The notes under the pieces are model-generated. The model was given only the letters and a program-made list of their open reading frames with translations. It did no database searches and had not been told where the DNA came from. A DNA stretch of 64,000 nt from Branchipolynoe longqiensis. Lineage: Eukaryota; Annelida; Polychaeta; Phyllodocida; Polynoidae. The DNA lies in assembly GCA_030323885.1 (NCBI GenBank), contig CM059194.1:5309691-5373690 (forward strand), written 5' to 3'. The translations under genes and the position numbers were made by a program. How positions within the stretch are numbered: the first letter of the stretch is position 1; each line of letters opens with the position of its first letter. Of this stretch, positions 13,001 through 28,000 are shown piece by piece.

Positions 13001-16000
13001 ATATTGCAAATTAAGGGATATATATATATGTATGTACCTACATGAATGTAAAATTCTATCTTTCGATTGTATTATGACACTTGGAATAACTATCTGTGGA
13101 ACAGCTCATGTATGACTATCCCTAATCGCTGGGAATTGGGGTTTATATTATTATATTATTATTAATTTGTATATATAGATGGTTGTTTTATGAACTAAAT
13201 ATTGCAACTTAAACGTCAAATACCACATGTAGTTCTACTCTGATTTTTCTGCTAGAATTTCTGTGTGTTTACATAAGTGTACATTCATCTACCTTGTGAC
13301 ATGCATATTTCATGTTCCATTGTATATTCGCTACCATATGCCAGATTTGGCAATGTTCCACACGAGGTGGCAAACATTATTATTATTAATATTATTGTCA
13401 GTTACTGTATGTCAATATGCAGTGTTGTGGGTCGTGCGTGAAGTACGCCACTTTTCGGGAATCCCATTTCTTAGCAAAATCGCTGATTTCAGCAAAAATT
13501 GAGTTCCCAATTCAGCACGTGGGGAGAGGGGATCCCCGTCTGTGACAAACTTTTACTTTTAATTATTTGTTAGTTTTGAAGTCTTAAAAACAGTTGGCCA
13601 ACATATTGTAAAATATTCCGATTTACGGCATTGGTGGGGGAATGCAAATGTTCTATTATTGATTGGGTATGTGTCCAGGTGCATGTCTGTGTATATGTAG
13701 GTCATGATCACCACACTCAGGCTCAAGGCAGGTGGTGGCTTGGTGGTGGTGTGTAGATCACTGGTAACCATGGGGACCAGGAATGCTGGATCCCTATTGG
13801 TAGAGCTAGAAATGCTTGTTTCTCATTGGGAGAATAGGATGGGGTGATACTCTACAAAGACCCTATAATACTAAGACGGCTCACTCAGCCTGTACTGTGT
13901 AATCAAAATGATCAAACCCACCACTTGGTGTGCCGGCTGTTCTCTTGGTTAAACAGTTGCTATGTTATATGTATAAATGTATATATATGAATGTGAAAGA
14001 TGTGTGATGATGGCGATGATGATGTGTATTTGTTCATAGCAATTTCCTATTGATGTGTATTCATACTTACCTATCTCATGTATAATATAATTGTATGTGT
14101 TTACATGTGAAACACCAACCAGCAGCCGGGCTGATCAAACCCACCACAAGGTGGCACTGCAAAATTTACATTACCATGGGAGAGATAGGGAGTGAGCCGT
14201 CTTAGTATTATAGGGGCTTTGTACTCTATGTAATGTAAAGGATGTCTGAACACAATGAGTTCTGTACTGTAACTAACTTTATTTAGAACGTTCTGTAGTC
14301 ACCTCACTCTGTGCCACACTGGGGGTGTTCGGATAACAACACAACTGGAAGACACATACATTACATCTCCCTTTCAATGGAACAGAGGAACAAAATTCAA
14401 TGGTAACATTTTGTATATATAAACTACCATCGATAGCAACAGGTCCTTCTTGTGTTATTATAACTAATGTCATAACGCCATATCCCCCTCTTTAAAATAA
14501 TTCCTATCCATAACAGAATGGTACCAGGTATTGCGAGGATAAAATGCCATGCTCAAATTTACTAACATTCCAGAACAATGTAAATGGCATTGTACATGAA
14601 GACCTAATACATATAGAGATATTATACATACTATGTTTAAGAAGAGAACCATGAAACATGTAAATGGGAAACTATCGAATGTAGCCCATCATACAAAAAC
14701 ACGACCCATAAGTAATACAACGAATACATAGTCAGGGTGAGTTGTCACTTCTTAAATGTAGACTTATTTTGTCTCTTCTTCATATGACCTGAACAATGAG
14801 CGTATTATTACGTAACGTTGTATGCAATTCATAACTGAACATAACAAGGCACTTGCTAGGCAGAACAGAAAGTGGCATAGCAATAACAGTAAACGACTTA
14901 TATAACATATGAGACTCAAATATTCAATATAGTATTTCATGAACAACATTTCCCAAAATGTTCAAATTAAACTCATGCTTCATATAACAATTTCATCCGT
15001 GAACATTTTGTCATATTTGTTTGTTTGTTTATAAAAGCATTGAGTAAAAATTCATTTGATAACATCTTTGACATGCAAGACAACTTAAAAACATGTATAA
15101 ACATAAACATAAACATACAAAATGCATACACAGCTGGCTGCATGTGTCGTTTCTTATGTTATCATGCGTTGTGTCTATTCATTGTTCGAACTCAAGTATG
15201 CAACGTTACCAATTATTGTACAGCTTTTCCAGCATGTTACTTATTTAACTATAACAATTTCAACCGTGAACATTTTTTATGTTTGCTTAATAAGCATTGA
15301 GTCAACATATATAGTCAAGAACATCCATGACATGAAGAGCAACTAAACATAGCATTTATAAAAACATACAAAATGCATACTCAGTTGACTTCATGTGTCA
15401 TTTCTTATGTTTGCATGAGTTGTGTCCATTCTTTGTTTGACCTTAACTATGTGTCGTTATTAATTATTGTACTGCTTTTCTGGCATGTCAGTTATTTAAT
15501 TATAACAATTGCATCAGTGAACATTTTTGTTTGTTTGTTTAATAAGTATTGAGTGAATATTTATTGGATAACATCTATGACATGTAAGACAATTTAAAGC
15601 ATTTATACCAACATACAAAATGTATACTTAGTTAGCTTCATGTGTCGTTTCTTATCCTTGCATGTGTTGTGTCCATTCTTTATTTGACCTTAATCATGTG
15701 TCATTCTTACTGTACTGCTTTTCTAGCATGTCACTTGCTTAATTATTACAATTGCATCAGTGAACATTACCTACAATAACAGTAATGAGTCAACAGCTAT
15801 TTGACAAGATCTATGACAAGTACGACATCTTACAGCATTTACAAAACATCACCAAAAAGCATACTAAGTTACCTTCATGTGCCATTTCCTATGTGTGAAT
15901 GTGTTCTGTAAAGTCTTTGTTTGACCTCAAATGTGTGACGTTCTTCATGTATTGTCATGGTAACATACGGAAACAATTTAAAGTTGCACAGTCTAACCAA

Positions 16001-19000
16001 ACCATTCCTAATTCAAAACGTCACAATCGACATACTATGTCTTTGTTTGCATTCTTTGACCTTTTCCACATATATATATTTCTATTGCATATAGATATAT
16101 TTATTAAATATATTTATATAAATTATTTTATTTTAATGCATATGACAATAAATTCAACGTTACAAATATCAGTATATCCGGTAGATTCTGCATATTCGGC
16201 TTACACTGGTTTCTATATAACCAATATTTTAGTTTTACACAAATGTATATTTTACACAATTATTTCGTCATCCACAGGCCTTGTCATTGTGAAATTGTTG
16301 TGACACACTTCATTCAATTCTGACATCCGACAATATAGTGGTCATGATATCCACTTTAACATTTTTAAATATATATTTAGTTGGTTAATATATATATTGC
16401 TATTCGTTCACCATGGGAATGGTGTGCACCAATAGGAATTCCACCTGCATACGACACATATAACACATATATGCATGTAGGTACTACGTTTCATACGATA
16501 CAACATTTTAGTTTTATATTTCCATCATCAACAACAAGCCCATAGCCTAGCAATCTTATGATGGAACAAAATATCAATATTATGGTGACACACTCAAATT
16601 ATTACAGCCTGCATGAAATAATTTATATTGATATAGATACTCTAGCAGTACATCATATCGTATAGTGTGTTACAAATAAGGTCTACCCCTGAGTATGCAG
16701 CTTTAACAAAGCATACTACTAACTGCTACTTTGTTTCATTCACTGACCTGGTTTATGTTCTAGATTCATGACGTGACTAGGGGTGTTTGTATGACTTGCA
16801 CCTGTGCATTTTACGTATCTGAATATGCTTCATATACTACATTTTTAGTTGCAGTTTTAAAATGTTCATCATCAATAACTAGTCCATAGCAATATTATGA
16901 TGGAATTATCTATCAACATCTGTGGCCTGGCATCTGGTGCTTGCTTCTCAGCGCTCCGTTTTCACTGCTCACTGCCTCGCCGGTTGCTAGCTGGCCTGAC
17001 GTCCTGTGCGTCCTTTATACGGCCGTTTTCGTTCATCTCTGTCGATGATTTAATGTACATGTGCTGCAAGCATGGTTTTCGCTAGACTCAGCTAGCTTGT
17101 TAATGTCGTTTCTTAATATGAGCATTTGTTGTGGAAATTCTTTGCTTCACAGTAACTGCGTGACGTCATCATTGTACTGCTACTTTGTCACTGTCACTGA
17201 TTTGAACTACATTCTTTCGTGACGTGATGTGGCCTCTTGCTGCCTTGGGGGTGTTCGGATATTACTTTGACAATCAGATGTTTGTAAACGTATATATGGT
17301 ACATGTCATATAATACATAATCAGTTGTATTGTCTTTCCACTGGCAAAACAATTACCATCGCTAATAACTAGTCCATAGCAATATTAGGATGGAATATAT
17401 CAATGTCTGTTTGACACTGCATCTCGTATCATATTTCATGCCTTTCACGTGCCTCAAGTGGCGTGGCGTCTGGTGCTTGCTTACGCGCTCCGTGTCTTGT
17501 ACTTGTGGTTGACGTGTGCGCGTTTTCATTACAGCCGTTCGTTTCCGCCGACGATCTGTACATCCATGCTTCTTGGCATCTGTGCAGTCGTGTCTGTGCC
17601 TCTAGGCATCCGTGCATCTGTGTGCCATCTTCTCAGGCATCTGTGCATCGTATTGTCACCCGTCACAATAAAGTCTGTGCAGGTTTTGTTGGCGCCCGGG
17701 GAGTGGCTGCCCGGCGCGCTGCAGCTACTTCAACATGAAGTTCAAACAAGTGGTACCTTCTCTATGACGAGGGTGTCGATCCTGGTAAAATGAACTTGTA
17801 TTATATGTTGGTTGGTGCCCGGGGTGTCGTGGCCCGGTATCCACCGGAAGCAATGGGCCTGAAAGCACCATTGCCTCCACATCTGACACCATGTAATGTA
17901 AAGGACGTCTGAACACAATGAGTTCTGTACTGTAACTAACTTTATTTAGAACGTTCTGTAGTCACCTCACTCTGTGCCACACTGGGGGTGTTCGGATAAC
18001 AACACAACTGGAAGACACATACATTACACTCTATACTGAATCCATGTACCATATAAATAATAAACCAGAGGGCGTGACTCTCTTCTTTCACACTTTATAT
18101 TCTTTCTTTCTCTTTGTCTGTATTGATTTCACTATAGCCTGCCTACACAATCACAGATTCGAGCCGTAGACTTTACATACTGGTGACCACAACAGGTGGT
18201 AAAACTATTAGTTGGAGGAAGCATTCAACTTTACTTATGGAGACCTAGATTTAAAAAATGTATGAGGGCATGCCCCCCTACTTTTTCATGGATTAAAAAA
18301 AAAGAATTGTCACTGGGATCCCTGACTCTTATTTACAATATTTTTAAGATCAAAACCCACATGACATACTTATTTATGATACTCACTTCACCTCCCATAA
18401 ACTGTTCATTTTAAATTCCTTCAACTATCATCATTTTCTTTTTCTTTTATCCGTCTCCCATTTTGGAATATCGTGGGATTTGAATCCATGGGTTCGAACC
18501 CTGATCGAGTCAAACCGATGACTTAGAAATTGATACTTGTCACTTCCTAGCCATGAGCGCAGCATTATTAGGATAGGACAAGCACTGGTTGGCTAAGTGT
18601 CAGGATAATGTGACTGAGTGGGATATCAGGTCATGGTGTTGGTGGCCTGGTCTCCCAGTGGGGCAGCACTATTGTCACCATGGGTGTGCGCTGTCACAAG
18701 TCAGTAACCGTCCTGATATGACCCTAGATGTTGCCAGGACATAAAACTCCAACAACAACCAACTTTATTTAAAGTTGCATAATGCGATGGTTTTGAGTTT
18801 CTGAAATCTTCTGAGATGAATCTATTAGATTGATCGTTGTAGTCTACTTTACTTTCGTTTTCAAGAAGTAACTTATATTAAATGGTTAGCTTTATAGATA
18901 TTTCAAGTGAAAACATGCCAAATCAATTTTGTGAAGCACCTCAAAATTCTGAAAACATAGGCTTCAGCAGTAACAGGTTTGATTAAATTGGCTTATGATC

Positions 19001-22000
19001 TCTTTCTATGCAGGATCAAGTTCTTAGTATTAATAATAAGTGCACCAGCATGTAAATAAGATATGTAGGATCAAATATAGGTCGATGTTTTGGTTTTGAA
19101 AAGTTTAGGCTTTCATCGTACTAGGCAGAAACTGAAAGATAACGGATTCTGCATCTTAATGCTAATTTAACATCGCTTTGCTTAGATCTCCATATATCTT
19201 TGCGGCCGCCTTAATCTCAACATGCTCTTCTGTTACCCCTTACTATAGGAGCATTCACCCCCGAGCACGGACTGTAGCAGCAACAGCAGCAGCAGCTCCA
19301 GTAGCAGCATCCACCGGAGTGGCAGCAAGCACATAGGGGTGGGGCCCGCCCCCCAACACGCCTACAATGCCATCCCGAGGGGGCCGAGTCCACCTGCTAC
19401 CACGCAGGGCACCAACCGTGGGCCGGGCTTCGTGAGGCCACCAGGTAATTGCGCGCATTGTAATAGCAGTGTTTGTACAGAGTCGAATTATCCGGCTTTC
19501 GTCAGATAGGCACATATTTGTTGGATTAAGTCAGATTTTCATTAATTTTGCAATATTTTTGGATCAATGTTGGATTTTGTCCAAAAATAATGCAAAATTA
19601 TTTTAAGTACTGGAGGAGAACTAAGATTTCGGTTGCACAAATGTCCATTATTCAGGTACTGTAATCCTTAAAATCCCTTGCCTTACACAAGTAGGATTTT
19701 TATTTCTGCCTTGGTACAAACACAAAAGGGTTTCATGTGATGTCACAGCATCGATGCCTACGCGGATGAATTTCATGCTATGGTTTGGTTTTAGAATTAA
19801 TGGAAGCACTCAAACGGATGCGGTGACCGAATCGCTAAGAGCGCGAGCTTCCTGTGCGGAAGTTCTGGGATTTGATAGATGGAGCTGCATCGGCTACGTT
19901 AGATCAACGTTGTCTTACGTCAGAGTGACGCAAAGGCGGGAGGAACGTGCGGCCCACCCTAAGACAATGTGGGGTTAACATATCGCAACATATGTCAAAC
20001 GTGTCTGTGGTGCGTGCCTAACGTAGCTCAAACGTTTCGCAAACATGTCCTGATGTAGTTGACGAACGTCTAGCATGCACGTAACGTCTATGACGTCCTT
20101 CGAACGTGTTGTGAACGTGGTGTGAATGTGTTGTCTTCGAGTATATAAAGACATACGATGTCCTCCTGTCAGCAGAACAGCTCAGCTCTTCGCAGCTGAC
20201 ACATGTGCCTGAGTGGGTCATGCAGGACTACCAACTAGCCATTCTCAAAGTTCACCATGAGACAAATGTGTTGTTACTGCGCCATATTGAGGCTAAAAGG
20301 AGAAGGAAAAAATCTCGCCCGAATCGATTGTGGGTGCGGCAGTGGATCGGGAGGCGGCATGAGTTTGGCTTGTATGACCAGCTTCTGGTGGAACTCCGTA
20401 ATGAGGACACAGCTTCCTTCGTCAACTTGATGCGGATGCCTCCCCAGATGTTCAACGAGATGATAGCCAGTGTGGGTCTGCGGATCACCAAAAGTTACAC
20501 TACCTACAGGAAGCCGCTTGAGCCTGGTTTGAAGCTTGCCCTCACTCTGTGTCACCTAGCATCGGGCAACAAGTACACTTCCATGAAGTTTGGGTGGAGG
20601 GTGCTACACAACACCCAATCTCTCATCGTGAGAGGTGTGCAAGGCCATCATTGCAGAGTACATTGACGAGGTGATGACCTGCCCCACCACTCCGGAAGGA
20701 TGGCGTGCCATCTCCGACAACTTCTTGGAGAGGTGGAACTTCCCCCATACCTGCGGGGCACTTGATGGGAAGCATGTGGCCTGTCAGTGTCCCCCAAAGA
20801 GTCGATCCCTGTACTACAACTATAAGGGATCCTACTCCATAGTTCTCATGGCACTCGTTGATGCAGACTACAAGTTAAAGGCTCCGCATCAGATGCGCAG
20901 GTGTTCAATGATTCTGAGCTGAAGGCCAGCACTGAAGATGGTATCATAGGTTTCCCGGAAGCCGAGCCTATTGTGGCCGGCCACAGGACCGTTCCATACT
21001 TCCTGATCGGTGACGATGCCTTCGGCCTACGCCCGACGATGATGAAGACGTACAGCAGGAGGGGTATAGCGCATGAGGAACACATCTTCCACTACAGGAT
21101 TTCCCGAGCTAGGAGAGGTGTGGAGAATGCGTTCAGCATCCTGGCAAACCAATTTCAGGTTCTGCTCAGCACGATGCAGCGCCACCCCTCCACCGCTCAT
21201 CATCACAGCGTGCATGGTCCTACACAACATGATGAGGATCCGATATCCCACGCTCCAGAATCAGCAGCTAGACCGTCCAGAGAACGTCAACCACAATTTC
21301 ATCCCTGGAGCATGGAGATAGGGCAGAAACCTGTCGGACATAGGAAGACAATTACCTGGCAGGAACACTGGCTCCAGGGCAGGAAAGGAACAGCGGAATG
21401 TCCTCAAAGACTGGGTCAACTCACCAGCAGGATCAGTGGAATGGCAGGAGAATATGATATGAATATATGAAGTGTGTGTACTGGGATATTTCTGTACTGT
21501 GGTGTCATCATTTCTGAAGTGTACTGTGTGTAAAATGTGATATGTACAAATGTGCTGTGTGATAAGTAATAAATGTGATATGTACAAATGTCATTTCTGA
21601 AATGTACTGTGTGATATGCAGAAATGTGAGATGTTCAGATATTATAGCTCGGTTAAATAAAAGATATCAATCTGTTATTGATATCGAACCTTAATTTACG
21701 TGTCAGTTATAATTGTGGGTGGGGGAAAAGGGGAAATATAACTGTCTTTAAGTGGCGGCATTTGACAATAAATTTGGTTGGGGGGATATTATTACTTTAT
21801 TTTTAAGGGGGCCATTTAACACTGACAAATTTACATGTCAGTTATATATTTGGGTGGGGAAGATAACTTTACGGGGAAGATTACTGTAATTAACGCTGAC
21901 AATTTTAAGGGTGGGAGGAGAGGAAAGTGTTTTCATATAATGCCATATGGGCAAAGGCCTCATTTATTTCAATTTTATTCGGGGGACTTGTGTATTACAC

Positions 22001-25000
22001 TCAGAGCCAGTATTACACTCAGAGACCAAAATCTTGGTGTTGCTTTTCCTTTCCCTGTCCCCCCCGCTCCCTCCCCCCCCCCCCCCCCCCCTCAAACAAA
22101 TAAACTCAACCAGTGGCGGCCAACTAGACCAAAAACCCATCTACAACGGAATGAGCCTGGATATGATTCTAGTTGGATCCTACTGAGGTACATGATTAAT
22201 CAATATTAACCTACTTACTAACTCAATAGGCCCCACCTGAGATTACCATGAACACAAGTTCAATCACAAAGGCCCACCCTACATCCCCCATCACACTTTC
22301 AACAAGTATGTTACTACTAGAATGGGTGGGATATCAGGTCATGGTGCTGGCGGCCTGGTTTCCCAGTGGGACAGCACTATAAAGTCGCCATGAGTGCGCA
22401 CTGTCACAAGTCGGTACCCGTCCTGATATGACCTTAGATGTTGCTAGGACGTAAGACAACAACAAACAAACAAACAAACTACTACTAGAAAGAGAATCGG
22501 TTATGCCCCACCCTCTACTAACGCCTACCATACTAGTCTAACATAGTTACCTCCTCGCATATGTTTCTTTTTTCTCTTATCTTGTACCGATGTTCATGTA
22601 CCGATGTTTTGCTTATTTTCCTGTAATTGTTTATCTGTATATTGTTGTAGATTTGTTTACTGTGTAGAGGCAATTGTGATTATGGCTGGAACACCAGTGC
22701 ATTAGCACTGACAACATGTTATTCAGAGGAATAAAAACACTTCCCCCCAACAATTTTTTTTTTTTTTAATACAAATAGTTATTTATTTACAACAATTTTT
22801 TAGAGATTCCTCACAGATACCAAGTATATACATATGTACAGGCAGACACACAATAAATACAGTCAGTGACACTGTAAAAAATAAGACATACAAATGAAAA
22901 CAGAAAAAAGAATACCAAATATATAGATATATGTACAGGCAGGCACATAATAAATACTGTCAGTTCTGTTCACTTCACTGTTCAGGTTCGACGCGTTGGA
23001 TATGCCCGACATGCTGGACAGATTCAGGAATCCATCCGTGGCACTCAGGTTGAGGAGCCACACCAACGTTAACGCGCTGCCAATTATGCATATGTACAGG
23101 CAGGCACACAATAAATACTGTCAGTTCTGTTCACTTATCACTTATCCGGGGCCTGGCCCTGGCACTTTGGGGGGGGGTGTCGAGCTCCCCTGGTGCAAAG
23201 ATCTCTGCGCCTCAATGTTCAGGTTCGACACGTATGTGTATTGCTGCATATAGTCTAAGCTTTGGGAGGCCTACGTCAGTTCTGTTCACTCATCACTTAT
23301 CCGGGGCCTGGCCCTTCGGAGGGGGTGTCGAACTCCCCTGACACAAAGAGCTCCTGCACCTCAATGTTCAGGTTCCACATGTATGTGTATTGCTGCATAT
23401 AATCTAGGCTTTGGGAGGCCCAGGTTTGAGGAGCCACACTAACATTAACGTGCTGCCGCCTCATAATAAATACTGTCAGTTCTGTTCACTTATCACTATC
23501 CGGGGCCTGGCCCTGGCCCTCTAGGGGGGGGGGGGTGTCGAGCTCCCTTGGCGCAAATAGCTCCTGCGCCTCAATGTTCAGGTTCGACACGTTGGATATA
23601 CCCGACAGGCCGGACAGATTCAGGAATCCCTCTGTGGCTGTCGGTGTCATTCCCACTGGCGTACTGCCACTCTGCTTGAGGACCCATGCCGACGTTAACG
23701 CGCTGCCACTTGGGTGTGCTGCAGGCTGCTGTCGTGCTGAATGACTCATCACCGGTGCGGGCTGGCCCAAAGAGCTCCTGCGCCTCAATGTTCAGGTTTG
23801 ACACGTTCGATATTCTGGACAGATTCAGGAGTCCGTCCTTGGCTGTCGGTGTCAGTGTCGTCCCCACTGGCTACTGCCACTCTGGTTGCGGACCCACACC
23901 AATGTTAATGCGCTGCCACTTCGGTGTGCTGCAGGCTGCTGTCGTGGTGACTGACTAGGCAGCGGTGTGGGCGGACCCATTGTCTGTCCGGGGAACCTCA
24001 ATGCTGGCGGTGTCGGGGCCTGCAGCAGCGGCTGCAGCAGCGGCTGCAGCATGTATTGCTGCATGTAGTCTGGGCTTTGGGAGGCCCAGGGTGTTCCGGC
24101 TGGTGGTTGATGAATCCACATGATTGCATACAATAATGCCATTAAATATGTACAATCATTTATCCACAATGAGGGCAATAATCAATAAATCCACATGCTT
24201 GCATATTATAATGCCATTAAATATTTTAAATGATTTGTCCACAATGAGGTCTAAAAGAGATAAATAAATATTTAAATAAAAAATAAAAAAATTAATATCC
24301 ACATGAATGCAAATGAAAAAATATAGTACTAACACTTCTGTAGGGCTCCGGCCGGTGCCGCACGACTGAGCTGAGGAAGCCAAACTTGTCACTGCTCTTT
24401 TTATGCATCCTGGTGTTGCTGTCCTGCATGGATTTGAACCAGTCCTGGAGATGTGCAGCGGTTCTCCCCATCTTCTGGGCCTGTTCCTCCCACAGCTTGC
24501 TTTTTTTGTCAGTCCTCCGGTAGTCGGTCAACTTGACGTTCCAAATCAAGCACCACCTCCTCCTCATCTGCAGGCAGAGTGCAGTCGAACTTCCGCACCC
24601 TCCTCTTGCCTTTTCCTTGCAGACGGTGTGAGCCTGAGGTGGAGGCTGCAGACGATGCATGGGAATGCGGAGAAGATGGAGACAGGAACTGCGTGTCCAT
24701 AGTCTCCTCTATGTCCAGGCGAGCAGGAGATGAGACCATAGGAGATGGTGGAGATGGTGCTGCTGCTGGTGATGGTGGTGTACCAGTCATCCTCTTTCTC
24801 CCCTTCCCTCTTCCCCTCCCATAGTGGGGGTTTGAAGCACAACTGTAACTGGAGCTGGACGTGTTTTTCGGCGGCATGCTGGAGAAGTTGTGAGGAGAGA
24901 GCACTGGGTCGGGTGGTTTTCCGCACATCGGCCCACCTTTCGCTCGTGCTGCCATCACTTTGGACTCACATCAGCCTGATGCTATTCTCTCGGTGGGTCC

Positions 25001-28000
25001 ACATCGACTCACGTCCGAAAAAATGGTTGCGTCGGACGTGGCAATGTTAGGGTGCTAAGTCGCCCCTAATGTCACGCTAGGCTCGTGTCGCACGCGCTGG
25101 AGTTTCGCTAGCCTCATGTTGACACATTTAATTATTCCTTTGTCCTCACTCGTTGAACCACGTTATAACTACACTACCGTCGTTACGCTCACGTCAACTA
25201 CGTGGCATTGACGTCCAACTTGGCCGCGTATTTACATATTACTCCGAGAATGTTGACGCGTAAAATTTATTTTCCCGTTGCCCCTACGTTGGCGCGTTGC
25301 ATTACATTTTAGGGCCATTACATGGCGGAAGGTGGGGGAAGTGGTGAACACACATATCGTGGGTTCCCCCTCAGCCCCCCCCCCATTTTTTATCTAATGA
25401 TAGTAATGTAAAATATTCGCCAGGACAATTTCACTGCAATCTATATTAGAATGCGGGAGATGGGTAGTTTGGTTCCCGGTCGAGTCAAACCAATGACTTA
25501 TAAGATTGATACTTGTCGCTTCCTGGTCTGGCACTCGGCATTGATCGGATAGGGCAAGGACTGGTTGGCTCAGTGTCAGAATAATGTGACTGAGTGGGAT
25601 ATCAGGTCATGATGCCGGCAGCCTAATTTCCCAGTGGGGCAGCACTATAAAGTCATCATGAGTATGCACTGTCACAAGTCGGTACCCATCCTGATATGAC
25701 CGTAGAAATGTTGACAGGACGTAAAACTCCAACAACCTACCAACATTAGAACCAAATGTAATTTAAAGCCCTGTTTACACGGGCGATTTAAAACGCCTCA
25801 TATAAAACGCCTTGCCTAGATCGATTCACATTTGCCGTGTAAACGCGACTCTGAGGCGTTTTAGGGCTGAATCGATTCATATGAAACGCTTCATCTATAC
25901 CACCTCGCTAGGTGGTTTATTTGAAGCGATTCAGCTTGTTCCCAGGCGGCGGTAGTATAAAATAGTAGTGCGTGCCGGGAACAGGGGGAGCAGTAACTAA
26001 TCGCTGGTGCCCGGCAGTGTTAGGGCCCGATTAGGCCGAAATCTAGTGTATGCGATCATATTTAACAGAATTACAGACTCAAATAATGAAATTTAATTAA
26101 ATTAACCTTAAATTCCAAGCGATATTAACATAGCAGCTATATCTGCATCGAATCGACGTGTGTAAACTAAACAAATAGCAATGCTTGCCGGCTACAGGCG
26201 GAACTAAGGCTGCTTGTTCCCGGCGACAAAACACTTTCAAACTCTGTCAGTGTAAACGCGCCTCTGAAACGCTTCATATAAATCGCTTTGTCTAGAACGT
26301 TTCACAATTCCCCGTGTAAACACGGCTTTAGAACCATACCATGTCTGGTCATCAGGAGGCATGTGGTTATATGTGCAAAGTAAGTTTAAATTATAGGACA
26401 GGGCTGGGAGGAGCACCAGTCCCAGCTTGTACTGTAAAGCAATGGTATTCAGTATGGCTGTAAGTAGTACATAGATATGGTGATTTGTCGCAGTGAGAAG
26501 TACTTTTATGGGGATGAAAGTTCTCCGCGATTTCGCGGTTTTCCACAATTTGTTTTTTTTTAAGGAGAGATTTGTTAATTCTATATTTAACAAAAATGTA
26601 TTTTCTTTACAGTATGCTACGTATTTTCTCCAGCTATTATATAAATAACAGAAAATGCATTTTGAAACATCAACGTTCTCTGTAGCGGAGTGGTTAGAGT
26701 GTCTGACTTTTTTCTAGGTCAGACTCCTAATCTGAGGGTCGGCGGTTCGATTCCCTGTGCCTCCAGCTCTGCCAATTTGGATTTCCACCGCTGTGTATAA
26801 CTTACAGCGTCACCAAAGGCCGGTTGCTCTCATACCTTGTCTATGTGGTGTGGGAGGTTAAAAATCCCTTGGGTCGGTAAAAGTGTAGACTCAGGCTTTC
26901 TATCAACCAGCAGTGGAATGAGGAAGACCAGTCGTCTATGACTGAAATTTCCACTGCTTAAACAACTAATGGACCCCCAAAAAATATAAAAAAATTCAGA
27001 GAACAAAAGTGAAAAATATTCCAAATAATAATAGAATTCATGTTCATATGAAAGGTTACATCTGATGTGTATATGTGTCACGATTTGGAAGGGAAAAAAA
27101 GAAGCTATTTCACTTTTTGATTTTGATCTTATACAAATTGACCAATGCATTAAAATCAATCATGTAGCACATTAAAACCAAGCATGTAACATAGAAATCA
27201 AACATCATCATCATCATGCTGTCGGTCGCGATGCGACAAAGACTGGTCTCATTACTTGACTGCCGCTCTCCATTTAGCTCTCTGCTGTGAGAGTTGCGTC
27301 CATGAGTCGGTCTTAATGTCTTTCAGCTTCAGGTTTCTCTTGATGGTAACCTTGAACCGAAGACGAGGGCGCCCTCTCTTTCTGTAGCCAGAAGACAGTT
27401 GAGAATAGAGGATCTGCTTTGGTAGCCTGTCTGATGACATCCTCATGAGGTGTCCAGTCCATCGGCGATTCTTTTTGATCGGAAGATCTTCCATAGCGGG
27501 CAGTCCCGTCTGTTCGAGTTTTTACATTTCATGAAAGCTGCCTGCAAAAGTGTTGAAATGCTGCTGGCTTTTGCAAGTTACCAGCGGTACTCTCTCGGGG
27601 AGCAAATAGAGGTTTCACACTGGCAAGAACATGTCCAGACAGGCGCAAAACTATTTGTCCCTGCAGTGGCTGGTCGGGAGATGTTGGGAGTTCCATACAT
27701 CAACCGCCCTTGATGCTGCCACAGTAACATGGTTTTCTGTTCAGGGTTTGCTCCCATAGCCTTCGGTTCTGTCAAGAACCTGTACCACAAGGCAGTGGTT
27801 TACAACTCTGCAGGGCAGGGGCGTTAAACTCCCTGAGGTATTGCAATACCTGCATGCCCAGAAATCAAACACGTCCAGTTTAACTAGGTATCCCAAGTGC
27901 CTTGCCAATCCACCAATAATCTATGTGTGGAGCCTTAAAATTCATCATTTTCAATCTGTTGGCGTGTTCTAAGTTGTTCATCAATTGAAATAGAATTTAA

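Larger units (their letters stand above)
14229..18028 (-). mobile_element. LTR retrotransposon without pol (large non-autonomous derivative)
   Basis: Two 137 bp direct repeats, at 14229-14365 and 17892-18028, differ by about one base and run TGTAATG to CATTACA. A perfect 5 bp target duplication, CTCTA, lies at 14224-14228 and 18029-18033. On the minus strand, TGGTGTCAGAT abuts the 17892 repeat as a tRNA primer-binding site, and TGAAAGGGAGA precedes the other as a polypurine tract. The element therefore reads right to left. The 3.5 kb interior has no gag, protease, reverse transcriptase or integrase frame. It must be moved by another element's enzymes, as in LARD/TRIM elements. Near-identical LTRs imply a fairly recent insertion. 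Confidence 0.85.

Noticed and set aside
14377..17880. gag or pol inside the LTR element
   Set aside because: No frame on the minus strand exceeds about 65 codons, and no protease, reverse transcriptase or integrase motif is visible.
19255..19515. An 86-codon minus-strand frame over exon 2
   Set aside because: It is the antisense of a GC-rich exon. The plus strand has matching splice sites and phases.
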